Positions 6,702 through 15,628 of a stretch of DNA of 64,000 nt are shown here, piece after piece; positions within the stretch are counted from its first letter, which is position 1; every line of letters starts with the position of its first letter. The translations under genes and the position numbers were made by a program. Origin of the DNA: Phytomonospora endophytica (GTDB lineage: Bacteria > Actinomycetota > Actinomycetes > Mycobacteriales > Micromonosporaceae); NCBI RefSeq assembly GCF_014202425.1, contig NZ_JACHGT010000015.1, forward strand, positions 124,001-188,000, given 5' to 3'. The notes under the pieces were generated by a model. The model did not search any database, was not told where the DNA came from, and worked only from the letters and a program-made list of their open reading frames with translations.

Positions 6702-7760
6702 CTAGGACATGCCGGTGAAGAACCGGTCGATCCGATGGAGACGCGCCCGCGCCTCCGCACGCCCCTCCACCGCCGCGTGCCGATCGACGACTCCCCGCGC
6801 GTCCTCCAGGAGTACGGCGGCCGTCTGCGCCTCCCGTCCCTGCCGGTGTGCGGCGGCGAGCCGCTCACCGACGGACGCCGACACCGCGACGGTGGCGGTA
6901 AGCGCCTCCGACAGGTGGTGGTAGAGCCGGTCGAAGACGTCGCCGTCCGGTCCGGCGCCGGGGTCGTCGGCGAGGATCGCCAGCCCGGCGACGGCCGCGA
7001 CCGCCTCGGTCCCGGCGAGGTCGGCGCGGCTCAGCGGCCGCTCCCACAACACCCGGACGACCCGCTCGGCGTCGTCGAGGACCGCCGTCGCCCGCTCGCA
7101 CCACCCGCCTTCACGTGGCTCCTCGACCGGCTCCGCGCGCAACGCCGCCAGCCGGTCCAGCCAGGCCGCGGCCTGCTCGCCCGCCACACCGATCGCCGAC
7201 AGGAAGGCCGCGACGGTGTCGTCGTCCGGCCAGGTCCGGCGGCCCGGTTCGCACAGGTCGGCCAGCGCGCCGACGGACACCGGACCGCCCTCCTCGGCCG
7301 CGCGGCGGGACAGCTCGCGCAGGCTCAGATCGGCGGCCAGCCGCAGGTGCCGCATCGCGCGGGCGAAGTCCTGCGGCGAACCCACCGAGTCCGGGCCGGG
7401 GTTGCGGGAACGCACCAGCAGCGACACCTGCCGCAGCAGACGCAGCGCCGGGTCGCCGTCGTCGCCCGAGGCGGGTTCGGCCACCGTGCGCAGGGCCGCC
7501 TTCGTGTCGCGGTGCCGCTCGCGCCACTCGGCGAGCTGCGCGGCGTCGGCGCCGCAGGCGCGCAGGTACGCACGGGTCGCCTCCCAGCTGGGCAGCGTGC
7601 GCCCGGAGGCCGCCCGGCACAGGACACTGTGCGAGTAACGGACGGCCGCGCCCATGTGGCGGTAGGTCGGCGAACCGGCGCGACGGCGGAACTCGCGCAA
7701 CTCCCTGGCGAAACCCGCGAGCGGTCCGGCGGCGGTGATGGTCTGCTCATGACGCGGCAT
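6702..7760 (-). CDS. Double helix-turn-helix regulator of XRE type
   Basis: A 352-residue protein with two XRE-like HTH regions. The first is residues 10-65 (FARELREFRRRAG then YSHSVLCRAASGRTLPSW). The second is about residues 125-190 (FARAMRHLRLAADLSLRELS then LADLCEPGRRTWPDDDTV). The rest is helical with no recognised domain. Such long actinomycete XRE proteins often regulate linked genes or pair with small DUF397 proteins, but none is adjacent. ATG 7760 is chosen because the protein sequence upstream of it in the same frame has no family resemblance. Confidence 0.75.
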   Translation of the reverse strand: MPRHEQTITAAGPLAGFARELREFRRRAGSPTYRHMGAAVRYSHSVLCRAASGRTLPSWEATRAYLRACGADAAQLAEWRERHRDTKAALRTVAEPASGDDGDPALRLLRQVSLLVRSRNPGPDSVGSPQDFARAMRHLRLAADLSLRELSRRAAEEGGPVSVGALADLCEPGRRTWPDDDTVAAFLSAIGVAGEQAAAWLDRLAALRAEPVEEPREGGWCERATAVLDDAERVVRVLWERPLSRADLAGTEAVAAVAGLAILADDPGAGPDGDVFDRLYHHLSEALTATVAVSASVGERLAAAHRQGREAQTAAVLLEDARGVVDRHAAVEGRAEARARLHRIDRFFTGMS

Positions 7761-7842
7761 CGCTTCATCGTTGTCCGCGCCACCGTCCCTTGTCGACACC
7801 CAGGTGGTGCCGATCCACCCGTTCCGCCCGATCCCGTTGGTG

Positions 7843-8895
7843 TCACACCAAACTTCGCCGCATCCTGCCGCGCGCCAGCCACAACCGGTGACCGAACAAG
7901 GCCGCGTACACCGCGACCACGCCGACCAGCACGAGCACGCCACCGCCGGTCCCGTCGTTGACCAGGATGTCGGCGAGCATCCCGGCCAGCGCGGCACCGA
8001 CGATCAGCGACACGTGATTGGATGCCCAGAACACCACCGGCGTCATCTTCTCGGCGACGACCTCGCGCATGTCGCCGCGACGCAGCCGCAGCACCAGCCA
8101 CACCGACATCGGCGCGGTGGCGGCCATCGCGATCCAGACCAGCCAGGGGATCCAGCCGAGCACGGCGAAGGCGGTCAGCATTCCGTAGGCCAGCACCTGC
8201 CCCGCCGTGATGACCGCGACGGCGCGGTCGTGCCCGATCAGCACCGGGATCGTGCGCTTGCCGACCGAGGCGTCGGAGACCCGGTCGCCGAGGTTCATCA
8301 CCATCATCCGGACGGTCTGCAGCACCGCCGTCGGAGCCAGGATCGCCACCAGGAGCCACGGCACCGTCCCCGCCTGGAGCAGCACCGCCACCGCCGGCCA
8401 CAGTCCATTGAGGATCGCCGCGACGGTCAGTTCGCCGAGGCCGCGGTAGTTGAAGCGCAGCGGGGGAGCGGTGTAGAACCACGCGAGCGTGACCGTCACG
8501 GCGCCCAGGACGCGCGACTGCCACGTCGGCATCGCCACGACCAGCCCGAGCCCCGCCGTCCACAGCACGAACGCCGCCGCGAGGGAGGTCTCGGGTTTGA
8601 CGAGCCCGTCGACCAGCGCGCGGCTGCCGCCGGTCCACGGCGTGTAGTAGACGTTGGCCCGGTCGGCTTCCAGGTCGAAGTACTCGTTGCAGTAGTGGGT
8701 CATCACGTGCACGACCCAGGCGAAGACCTGCGCGAAGAGGTACCAGCGCAGATCGAGCGGCACCCCCAGGTGGACGGCGACGGACGCGCCGAGCCCCACC
8801 GGGAGCACGTTGTAGAGCAGGAACTTGAAGCGCGCCAGGCGCAGGAATCCGCCTAAGGTGTCGCGTGCGGACACGGTTGCGGCGTCGTTGACCAT
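7843..8895 (-). CDS. UbiA family prenyltransferase (MenA-like)
   Basis: A 350-residue integral membrane protein with about eight to nine hydrophobic helices. It has the first aspartate-rich motif in HYCNEYFDLEADRAN (about residues 67-81) and a second DRVSDASVGKRTIPV near residue 188. UbiA enzymes transfer a polyprenyl chain from its diphosphate to an aromatic or other acceptor at the membrane. The overall layout resembles 1,4-dihydroxy-2-naphthoate prenyltransferase, but no other menaquinone gene is nearby. GGGGG precedes ATG 8895. A rare TTA leucine codon occurs at about codon 14, so translation could depend on the bldA-type tRNA. Confidence 0.85.
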   Translation of the reverse strand: MVNDAATVSARDTLGGFLRLARFKFLLYNVLPVGLGASVAVHLGVPLDLRWYLFAQVFAWVVHVMTHYCNEYFDLEADRANVYYTPWTGGSRALVDGLVKPETSLAAAFVLWTAGLGLVVAMPTWQSRVLGAVTVTLAWFYTAPPLRFNYRGLGELTVAAILNGLWPAVAVLLQAGTVPWLLVAILAPTAVLQTVRMMVMNLGDRVSDASVGKRTIPVLIGHDRAVAVITAGQVLAYGMLTAFAVLGWIPWLVWIAMAATAPMSVWLVLRLRRGDMREVVAEKMTPVVFWASNHVSLIVGAALAGMLADILVNDGTGGGVLVLVGVVAVYAALFGHRLWLARGRMRRSLV

Positions 8896-9152
8896 GACTA
8901 CCCCCGAATGTCGGCCCTCGTTCCTCACCGTAGGTGCGGCCCGCCACCCGCCACAGGTCTCGCGGACGTGAGCCTCGACGCATCGCGCGTATGTCCACTG
9001 TGGAGACAACGCGCGCCGCCGTTCGGCGCGGTGAGGCACCGTCGCGAGGGCGGCACGCGATGACCGGACGTCGGCGCCCCCTCCCCGTGGAACCGCTTTC
9101 CACCCCCTCGCCTCGCCGCGTGATCCGGGCGACGGTTCGCTAGGGTCTCGGC

Positions 9153-9587
9153 ATGCAGGACTCAGGCGCGGACGAAAAGGTCCGGGAGATCTTCACCCAC
9201 GAGCGGGCGGCCACCATCGAGTACTCACCCGACCTGGACGGCCTCGCCGATCCGGGCGAGGTGGTCTGGGCCTGGGTGCCCTTCGAGGAGGATCCCGCCC
9301 AGGGCAAGGACCGGCCGATGCTGGTCGTCGGCCGCTACCGGCGGCGCCTGCTGGCGATGATGCTGTCCAGCAAGGGCCGCGACGGCCACCCCGATTGGCT
9401 CGCGCTCGGCTCCGGCGCCTGGGACCACGACGCGCGGCCCTCCTACCTGCGCCTCGACCGCGTGTTCGCGCTCGATGAGGACGACATCCGCCGGGAGGGC
9501 TCGATCCTCGACCCGGAGAGCTTCGTGCAGGTCGCCGCCGAGCTCATTCGCCTGCACGGGTGGCAGGCCGTCAAGCCACGCCGCTGA
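9153..9587 (+). CDS. PemK/MazF-like protein (no adjacent antitoxin)
   Basis: A 144-residue protein. The core GEVVWAWVPFEEDP followed by GKDRPMLVVGR (about residues 33-60) resembles the N-terminal strand region of PemK/MazF ribonuclease toxins, and later blocks fit the same SH3-like barrel. It is longer than a typical MazF, with an N-terminal extension. No antitoxin reading frame is visible on either side. It may be a domesticated or orphan member rather than a working toxin. ATG 9153 lies six bases after TAGGGT (9141-9146), consistent with a leaderless start. Confidence 0.65.
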   Translation: MQDSGADEKVREIFTHERAATIEYSPDLDGLADPGEVVWAWVPFEEDPAQGKDRPMLVVGRYRRRLLAMMLSSKGRDGHPDWLALGSGAWDHDARPSYLRLDRVFALDEDDIRREGSILDPESFVQVAAELIRLHGWQAVKPRR

Positions 9588-9602
9588 CCACCGACGCGAA
9601 CC

Positions 9603-9628
9603 GGGCCGGAACCGGAAGGGTCCGGCCC
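9603..9628. terminator. Hairpin between convergent genes
   Basis: Stem GGGCCGGA / TCCGGCCC, extended by two inner base pairs closed with a GGAA tetraloop. It is shared by the convergent PemK-like and MerR genes, and its right arm touches the MerR stop codon. Confidence 0.6.
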
Positions 9629-9969
9629 TACTTCCCCAGGAACCCGGCGAGCGCGTCCCGGCTGCGCTCCAGTTCGTCGATCCGCACCTCGGTGACCATC
9701 AGTTCGCGGCCGAGGATCTCCTCGATGTCCACGCACATGTCGAACGCGGGCGCCTCGCCCCTCGCGCACGGCAGGACCGCCCTGATGACCTCGGTCGACA
9801 GGCCCGCGTCGAGCAGTTTCCGCACCTGGCGGACGGTGAGGACCGCGTCCTCGCCGTACTCGCGGTAGCCGTTGGCGCCACGCCGCGCGTCGATGAGGCC
9901 CTGTTCCCCGTAGTAGCGCAGCAGGCGTGCGCTCACACCCGTTCGTCGCGACAACTCACCGATCAGCAT
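9628..9969 (-). CDS. MerR family transcriptional regulator
   Basis: A 113-residue protein with the classic MerR start MLIGELSRRTGVSARLLRYYGEQGLI, then the RRGANGYREY wing. A short coiled dimerisation helix follows, with a cysteine pair region (LPCARGE...FDMCVD) near residues 67-80 that might sense metal or redox. Residues upstream of ATG 9969 in frame do not belong to the family. The divergent promoter at 9990-10020 has the over-long 19-bp spacer recognised by MerR activators, so the aminotransferase gene is its likely target. Confidence 0.9.
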   Translation of the reverse strand: MLIGELSRRTGVSARLLRYYGEQGLIDARRGANGYREYGEDAVLTVRQVRKLLDAGLSTEVIRAVLPCARGEAPAFDMCVDIEEILGRELMVTEVRIDELERSRDALAGFLGK

Positions 9970-9989
9970 GTGACGTGCCCCATCCGGAC

Positions 9990-10020
9990 TTGACCTTCGC
10001 ACCGATGTGAAGGCTTAACG
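9990..10020 (+). promoter_or_regulatory. MerR-type promoter with 19-bp spacer and dyad
   Basis: TTGACC (9990-9995) and TTAACG (10015-10020) are separated by 19 bp. A dyad CCTTCGCA / TGTGAAGG (9994-10001 and 10006-10013, one mismatch) overlaps the spacer. This is the hallmark layout of promoters that MerR-family activators untwist. It points toward the aminotransferase gene that starts at 10077. Confidence 0.65.
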
Positions 10021-10076
10021 TCGCCCTCGTGCCCGGGCATTCCGAGCACGATACCGAGTCGGATGGGGAACCCACG

Positions 10077-10880
10077 ATGACCATCTACGCCGCACAGCTC
10101 GACGGCCGCGAGGCGAGCGCCACCGAACTCGCGCCCCTCGCCTTCGCCGGTTACGCCCACTTCACCGCCGCCCAGGTCCGCGGTGGGCGCGTTCGCGGCC
10201 TCGACCTGCACCTGGACCGCCTGCGCACGGCCTCGGTGCGGCTCTTCGGGAAGGCGCTGCCCGACGAGCGCGTCCGCGAGTTCCTGCGCGCGGCCATCGA
10301 GGCGGGCCCGGCCGACGTCTCACTGACCGCGACGATGTACTCCCGCTCGGGTGAGTTCACCGCGGCCGGAGGCGCGGCCGAACCCGCGGTCCTGGTGCGG
10401 ACCGGGCCGCCCTCGTCGGGGCCGGAAGGGCCCCTGGCGCTGTCGACGGTCGCGTTCGAGCGGGTCCTGCCGGAGGTGAAGCACGTCGGGGAGGTCGCCA
10501 AGACCTACTTCCTGCGCGAGGCGGTGGCCGGGGGTTTCGACGACGCGGCGTTCGTCGACCGCGAAGGGCGCCTCAGCGAGGCGACGATCTGGAATCTCGC
10601 GTTCTGGGACGGCGAGGCCGTGGTGTGGCCCGAGGCGGCCGTGCTGACCGGGACGACGATGGGCATCGTCGGGCGGCGCCTCGCCGAGCTCGGGATTCCC
10701 CAGCGGACGCGGGAGATCCGGCCCGCCGACCTGCACTCCCTGTCGGGCGCCGTGGTGATGAACTCGTGGACGCCGGGCGTGCCGGTGCGCCGGATCGGCG
10801 CGGTCGACATTCCCGCCGCGCCGTTCTTTGTGGAGCTTCTGCACCGGGCCCACGAGGCCGAGCCGCTCCGGTCGGTTTGA
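10077..10880 (+). CDS. PLP-dependent aminotransferase class IV (fold IV) protein
   Basis: A 267-residue protein of the branched-chain aminotransferase / aminodeoxychorismate lyase fold. The PLP lysine probably lies in LPEVKHVGEVAK (about residue 134). The FVDREGRLSEATIWN block (about 162-176) and VLTGTTMGIVGRRL (about 190-203) are family landmarks. The substrate cannot be deduced; no ilv or pab genes are nearby. ATG 10077 follows a GGGGA-like sequence. Its promoter has a MerR-type 19-bp spacer, so expression is probably inducible through the divergent MerR protein. Confidence 0.85.
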   Translation: MTIYAAQLDGREASATELAPLAFAGYAHFTAAQVRGGRVRGLDLHLDRLRTASVRLFGKALPDERVREFLRAAIEAGPADVSLTATMYSRSGEFTAAGGAAEPAVLVRTGPPSSGPEGPLALSTVAFERVLPEVKHVGEVAKTYFLREAVAGGFDDAAFVDREGRLSEATIWNLAFWDGEAVVWPEAAVLTGTTMGIVGRRLAELGIPQRTREIRPADLHSLSGAVVMNSWTPGVPVRRIGAVDIPAAPFFVELLHRAHEAEPLRSV

Positions 10881-10941
10881 CGCCGCCGGGACCGTCCGCG
10901 CATGATCATCGCGACAACGCCCGCCGGTGTGAGGAGCCCGC

Positions 10942-11559
10942 ATGACCGGTCCGCTCGACGTCCCCGTACTGCATGGCGGACTGGTCCGCCTCGAACCGCT
11001 GACCTCGGCGCACGTACCCGATCTGGCGCGAGCGGTCGCCGGGGACCGGTCCTCCTTCGGGTTCACCGTGGTGCCGGAGCCCGCCGAGGTCGGCGACTAT
11101 GTCGCCGACCAGCTCGGCCGCGCGGGTCTCACGCCTTTCGCGCAGGTCCGCACCGGCGACGGGCGGGCGGTGGGCTGCACCGGCCTGTGGGACCCGCGCT
11201 ACCGGCCGGGCGGCGGGCTGTGCGCCATCGAGATCGGCTGGACGTGGCTGGCGTCGTCGGCGCAGGGTACGGGCCTCAACATCGAGGCGAAGCTGCTGCT
11301 GTTCACGCACGCCTTCGAGGTCCTCGGCGTGACCCGCGTCGACTTGAAGACCGACGCGCGCAACGCCCGCTCCCGCCGCGCCATCGAGAAGCTCGGCGCG
11401 CGCTTCGAGGGCGTGCTGCGCAGCTGGTCGCCCTCACGGGCGCCCGGTGAGGAAGGCCTGATGCGCGACTCGGCGATGTTCTCGGTGATCGCCGGTGAAT
11501 GGCCCGAGGTCAAGGCCGGGCTTGAGGCGCGACTGGCGGCGTCGGTCACCGCTGGATGA
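10942..11559 (+). CDS. GNAT family N-acetyltransferase (RimJ/RimL-like)
   Basis: A 205-residue protein. [15 protein letters not shown] at the N-terminus, the [22 protein letters not shown] acetyl-CoA-binding region (about residues 96-116), and [21 protein letters not shown] (about 133-153) match the RimJ/RimL branch of GNATs. These transfer acetyl groups to amino groups on proteins or small molecules. The target is unknown. GAGGAG lies upstream of ATG 10942. It stands alone between the aminotransferase and a convergent serine hydrolase. Confidence 0.9.
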   Translation: MTGPLDVPVLHGGLVRLEPLTSAHVPDLARAVAGDRSSFGFTVVPEPAEVGDYVADQLGRAGLTPFAQVRTGDGRAVGCTGLWDPRYRPGGGLCAIEIGWTWLASSAQGTGLNIEAKLLLFTHAFEVLGVTRVDLKTDARNARSRRAIEKLGARFEGVLRSWSPSRAPGEEGLMRDSAMFSVIAGEWPEVKAGLEARLAASVTAG

Positions 11560-11575
11560 GCCGCCGGGGCGGTGT

Positions 11576-12811
11576 TCAGCCGATCCGGCGCGCGGCGACC
11601 AGCCCGGGCCGGATGTGGGTGATCGTGCCGTCGGCGCCGCGCAGGAACTCGACGTGCCGTCCGGGTGCGTGCGTGCCCTCGGTGAGGAACGCGTCCCCGG
11701 CCAGCGGTCGCGCGGTGACGACCGAGGATTCGCCCGTCGCCGGGTCGACCGTCCGCACCCGCAGGGACTCGCCGTCGGCCTCGACCTCGTGGCGGGCGGT
11801 GTCGCGCGCGTAGACACCGGCGTAGCCGCTGAGCGGTTCACGCATCGGGCCGGACTCCAGGGGCGGCTCGATCAAGCCCGTCGTCGCCTCGACCGCCCGC
11901 AGCGCGAGGCCGAGAACGGTGTTCTCGCTGCCCTTGCCGACCGCGAGGACCGCCACGGCCGTGCGTCGTGCGGGCACCGACCACAGCCGCGTCCGGAACC
12001 CGCCGTAGACGCCGCTGTGCCCGGCGACGATCGTCCCGTCGGCCGCCCGCCACGCCTCCCAGCCCGGCCCCCACAGGCGTCCGCCGTAGGCCTCGGCGTA
12101 GGCGGTGTCCGCGCCGGAGCCGAGCACGCCCAGCTCGCCGAAGACCCCGCCGGGCCAGGTCGCGGCGGCGAAGGCGAGGACGTCGGCGACCGTCGCGCGC
12201 ATCCCGCCGGAAGGGACGCGGGCCCGGGGCATGGCCAGGTAGGACGAGCGGCGCGGATCGGTGTCGTCGTGGGCGAGGGCGGTGGGGTCGTCGGCCCACG
12301 GGCGGCAGTCGGCGCCCTCCATGCCGGCCGGGGCGAGGACGTGCTCGCGCAGGGCCTCCTCGAAGCTCGTGCCCGCCGCCACGGCGGCGTGGTGACCGGC
12401 GAGCCAGTAGCCGGGGTTGCCGTAGGACCAGGACGCGCCGAGCGGCTCGATGAGGTCGGTGCGTTCGGCGTAGCGGGCGAGCGCGTCGTCGCCGTGCCCG
12501 AGCGCGGCCAGGTCGCCGCGCCAGCCCGGGCCGACGCCACCGGTGTGCCGCAGAAGCGAGCGCGGGCTCGCGCCGTGCAGCACGGGGGCGTCGAGGTCGA
12601 GCGCGCCTCGGGCGGCCAGCGCGTGCAGGAGCGTCGCGGTCGCCGGTTTGGTGATCGACGCGACGGGGAAGGGAGTCGCCGCCGTGAGAGCGGCGCCGCC
12701 CGGTCCGCGCAGACCCGCCGCGGCCGTCTCGACGCGGTCCCCGATCCGCCGGCCGAGGACGAGCCCGTGGGCCCGTCCGTCGTCGACGGCTGCCTTGATC
12801 ATCTCGTCCAC
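11576..12811 (-). CDS. Serine hydrolase, class C beta-lactamase / DD-peptidase family
   Basis: A 411-residue protein with the three catalytic boxes of the family: SxxK as SITK (about residues 52-55), Y-x-N as YGN in SWSYGNPGYW (about 129-131), and HSG near residue 266. The C-terminal 110 residues form a beta-rich extension. There is no clear signal peptide, so it is probably cytoplasmic, like many EstB-type esterases or amidases. It may be an esterase or peptidase rather than a resistance enzyme. The start lies 13 bases downstream of the SDR stop codon on the same strand, so it is likely co-transcribed with it. Confidence 0.88.
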   Translation of the reverse strand: MDEMIKAAVDDGRAHGLVLGRRIGDRVETAAAGLRGPGGAALTAATPFPVASITKPATATLLHALAARGALDLDAPVLHGASPRSLLRHTGGVGPGWRGDLAALGHGDDALARYAERTDLIEPLGASWSYGNPGYWLAGHHAAVAAGTSFEEALREHVLAPAGMEGADCRPWADDPTALAHDDTDPRRSSYLAMPRARVPSGGMRATVADVLAFAAATWPGGVFGELGVLGSGADTAYAEAYGGRLWGPGWEAWRAADGTIVAGHSGVYGGFRTRLWSVPARRTAVAVLAVGKGSENTVLGLALRAVEATTGLIEPPLESGPMREPLSGYAGVYARDTARHEVEADGESLRVRTVDPATGESSVVTARPLAGDAFLTEGTHAPGRHVEFLRGADGTITHIRPGLVAARRIG

Positions 12812-12824
12812 GGTGGAACTCTAA

Positions 12825-13637
12825 CTACCGCACGGCGCGGGTCGCCATCGCGTCGAAGTCCCGGTCGGGCAGGGTGCGGTTGAGTTCCAGCAGCTGTTCG
12901 GCGAGATGCCCGACGGCGTAGCGCGTCTCCGGTTTCCCGGCCTCGATCGCGTCGGCGATCGCGTCGGATACGACCGAGGGGTCCGAGCCGTCGGCGAGGC
13001 CCGTGGCGCTGTACGAGGCCATCTTCTCGGCCATGTCGCCGTAGGCGCCGGCGCCGGAGTGCTCGCGCAGTTGCGCGGCCGTCTGGTCCTCGAACTCGGT
13101 CTTGATGATCCCCGGCTGCACGACCACCACGTCGATCCCGAAGTGCCCGACCTCCATCCGCAGCGTGTCGGAGAAGGCTTCGAGCGCGTGCTTCGAGGCG
13201 TAGTACCAGGCGCCGAGGGGCAGCGCGATCTCGCCGCCGATCGAGGAGACGTTGACGATCGTGCCCGACCGGCGCTCGCGCATGTGCGGCAGCACGAGCT
13301 GCGTCAGGCGCGCGGGTGCGAAGAGGTTGACCTCGAACTCCCGTCGCGCCAGGTCGAGGGGGACATCCTCGACGGCTCCGTGCAGGACCGTTCCGGCGTT
13401 GTTGACCAGGACGTCGACGCGGCCGTGCTCGGCGACGATGGCGCGCACCACGCGTTCGAGGTCTCCCGGTGAGGAGGCGTCCATGCGCAGCGTGTGGCCC
13501 CCGGCGTCCTTGAGCGGCTCCATTCGCTCGACCCGCCGCGCGGCGCCGTAGACGACGTGGCCCCGGCGGCGCAGTTCCAGCGCAGTCGCCAGGCCGATGC
13601 CGGACGAGGCACCGGTGATGAGACAGACCTTGTCCAT
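12825..13637 (-). CDS. Short-chain dehydrogenase/reductase
   Basis: A 270-residue classical SDR. It has the cofactor motif ITGASSGIGLA (residues 7-17), NNAG near residue 81, a catalytic serine in VNVSSIGGE, and YYASKHALE with the Tyr-x-x-x-Lys pair (about residues 150-155). It oxidises or reduces a hydroxyl/carbonyl with NAD(P). ATG 13637 has GGAGG seven bases upstream, inside the end of the P450 gene. The P450 stop codon (13639-13641) is one base before the ATG, so the two are translationally linked and may act on the same substrate. Confidence 0.92.
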   Translation of the reverse strand: MDKVCLITGASSGIGLATALELRRRGHVVYGAARRVERMEPLKDAGGHTLRMDASSPGDLERVVRAIVAEHGRVDVLVNNAGTVLHGAVEDVPLDLARREFEVNLFAPARLTQLVLPHMRERRSGTIVNVSSIGGEIALPLGAWYYASKHALEAFSDTLRMEVGHFGIDVVVVQPGIIKTEFEDQTAAQLREHSGAGAYGDMAEKMASYSATGLADGSDPSVVSDAIADAIEAGKPETRYAVGHLAEQLLELNRTLPDRDFDAMATRAVR

Positions 13638-13638
13638 G

Positions 13639-14807
13639 TCAGACCTCCAGGGTGACGGGCAGCTCGTGCACGCCGTAGATGAGCATGTCGGTGCGGAGGG
13701 CGGCGTCCTCGACGTCGATGGCGAGGCGGAGCCGCGGGAAACGCGTGACCAGCGCGGGAAGCGCGACCTGGAGCTCGACGCGCGCGAGCTGCTGGCCGAG
13801 GCACTGGTGGATGCCGTGCCCGAAGGCGACGTGGCCACCGGCCGGGCGGAGCAGGTCGAGGACGCCGGGGTCGGCGAAACGCTCCGGATCCCGGTTGGCG
13901 GCGGGGATCGAGAGGGTGACGGTCTCACCGGCCCGGACGCGGTGGCCGCCGAGTTCGAGGTCTTCGAGGGCCGTGCGGACGGTGAGAAGGGGATGACGCT
14001 GAGGTAGCGCAGCAGCTCCTCGACGGCCTGGGCGGCGATGCCCGGGTCCGCGCGCAGCCGCGCGAGCTGCGCGGGATGGGCGAGCAGGGCGAAGGCGCCG
14101 AGCGCGATCATGTTCGCGGTCGTGTCGAGGCCCGCGCCGAGCAGGGTGAAGCCGACGTTGACGAGTTCCTCGCCGGTGAGGTCGCCGCCGCTGAGGTCGC
14201 CGAGCATGTCGTCGCCGGGGTTGTTCCGCTTCGACCGCACCAGCTCGGCGATCGAGCCGTGCAGGGCGCCGTAGGCCGCCGCGCGTTCCTCCGGCGTGGT
14301 GCCGATGCGGAAGAGAGCGAGCGCTTCCCGTTGGAAGGCGGCCCGGTCGCCGTCGGTGACGCCGAGCAGCTCGCAGATCACCTGCGCGGGGATCGGCTGC
14401 GCGAAGGCCGCGACGAGCTCGGCCTCGGGGCCGGTCATGGCGTCGAGGTGCCGGTCGGTGACCCGCTGGACGTGCTCGCTGAGCCGGCGCATCCGGCGGA
14501 CCGTGAACAGTCCGGCGAGGAGATGGCGGTAGCGCGTGTGCCCGGGCCGGTCCATGGCCGAGAACATCCCGGGCGGCGCGGGCCGGTCGCTCGCCGACGC
14601 GCCGGGGATCGGCATGTGGTGCAGTTCGGGCCGGACGCTCAGCCGCGGGTCGGCGAGGGCTTCGCGGACGAGCGCGTGGCTCGTCGCCAGCCAGCCCTCG
14701 TGGCCGTCGGGATAGGTGAGGCGGGAGAAGGGCGGCCGGTCGGTCAGCCCTTCCGGGGGATCGAAGGGCCGGTCGGTTCTTCGCGTGGTCGGAAGTGTCG
14801 TGGCCAT
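13639..14807 (-). pseudogene. Cytochrome P450, frameshifted
   Basis: The N-terminal part (from ATG 14807) has P450 landmarks including [16 protein letters not shown] and the I-helix [14 protein letters not shown]. The frame breaks near 13981-13992, after [10 protein letters not shown]. Shifting by one base restores a normal end: [11 protein letters not shown], then the heme loop [15 protein letters not shown] with its cysteine codon at 13801-13803, and a stop at 13639-13641. This fits a single missing base in the stretch CCCCTT. The unshifted frame runs on into the SDR, giving an artificial fusion. Either the gene is inactivated or the base is a sequencing error; restored length would be about 389 residues. 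Confidence 0.85.
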
Positions 14808-14889
14808 GTGCTCGACGCTAGGCCGACGTTTCGCGTGAGCGCCATAGGTTCGCGGTCATCGCCCTGGTCAGAGCGCTATCGTTGGTGCG

Positions 14890-15594
14890 ATGACATTGGG
14901 AGTGAACGCACCACGGTTGAGTTTCGAGGAGCGCCGGAGCATCGCGGCGGCCTTGGCCGAGGGCCGCGGTTTCGCCGAGATCGCGCGTGACCTGGGCCGT
15001 CCCCGGTCGACGGTCAGCCGCGAGGTCGCCCGCAACGGGGGCGTGCACCGCTACCAGGCCGGGCGGGCGCAGCAGGCCACGACGTGGCGCGCCCGCCGCA
15101 GACCCGGCCCGCATCCCGCCGAACCGCCGCCGTCGGCCGGGGGAGCGGACACACGGGACGTCGCCGCCTTCGAGGAGCGCTTCGCCGAGACGATGATCCG
15201 GACGGGTGTGCCGGCGATGATGGCGCGCGTCCTGGTGCTCATGTTCACCGGCGAAGCGGGCGACTTCACCGCCGCCGAGCTCGTTGCGCGCCTCCAGGTG
15301 AGCCCGGCCTCGATCTCCAAGGCCGTCGGCTGGCTCGAAGGGCGCGGCCTCATCCGCCGGGAGCGCAGGGACAGGCGCGAGCACTACCTGATGAGCGACG
15401 ACGTCTGGTACCGGGCCTGGAAGGCCAGCATGGAGTCGATGACCGCCTGGGCCGAACACACCCGCGAAGGCGCCGCCCTCCTCGGGACCGACAGCGCGGC
15501 GGGCGCGCGAATGGACACGACGAGCCGCTTCTTCCAGGTGCTGCGCCACGACATGCTCCAGGCGGCCGAGCGCTGGCGGCGGACGCTGGGGTAG
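14890..15594 (+). CDS. GbsR/MarR-like regulator with an extra N-terminal HTH
   Basis: A 234-residue protein. Residues 9-55 (LSFEERRSIAAALAEGRGFAEI... then GRPRSTVSREVARNGG) form an IS30-type HTH_38 domain. After a linker, residues 85-170 form a winged helix (FTAAELVARLQVSPASISKAVGWLEGRGLIRR) like GbsR/MarR regulators. It is a regulator rather than a transposase because no DDE catalytic domain follows. ATG 14890 is seven bases after TATCGT (14877-14882), so a leaderless mRNA is likely. It is divergent from the P450/SDR genes; related sequences GAGCGCCATA (14837) and GAGCGCTATC (14871) lie in the spacer and may be binding sites. Confidence 0.85.
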   Translation: MTLGVNAPRLSFEERRSIAAALAEGRGFAEIARDLGRPRSTVSREVARNGGVHRYQAGRAQQATTWRARRRPGPHPAEPPPSAGGADTRDVAAFEERFAETMIRTGVPAMMARVLVLMFTGEAGDFTAAELVARLQVSPASISKAVGWLEGRGLIRRERRDRREHYLMSDDVWYRAWKASMESMTAWAEHTREGAALLGTDSAAGARMDTTSRFFQVLRHDMLQAAERWRRTLG

Positions 15595-15624
15595 GCGCGG
15601 GGCCCCGACGACCGGGCCCCGCGC
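15595..15624. terminator. Hairpin between convergent genes
   Basis: Perfect 11-bp stem GCGCGGGGCCC / GGGCCCCGCGC with an 8-nt loop, starting directly at the stop codon of the HTH gene and ending five bases before the stop of the SMP-30-like gene. Confidence 0.7.
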
Positions 15625-15628
15625 ATGC

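Noticed and set aside
12825-14807. A continuous 660-residue reading frame that would fuse a P450 to an SDR
   Set aside because: The P450 half loses its heme loop in this frame, whereas a one-base shift restores the complete P450 with its own stop codon, and the SDR has its own GGAGG and ATG.
14890-15050. IS30-type transposase because of the HTH_38 N-terminus
   Set aside because: No DDE catalytic region follows; the rest is a MarR/GbsR-like winged helix, so it is a regulator.
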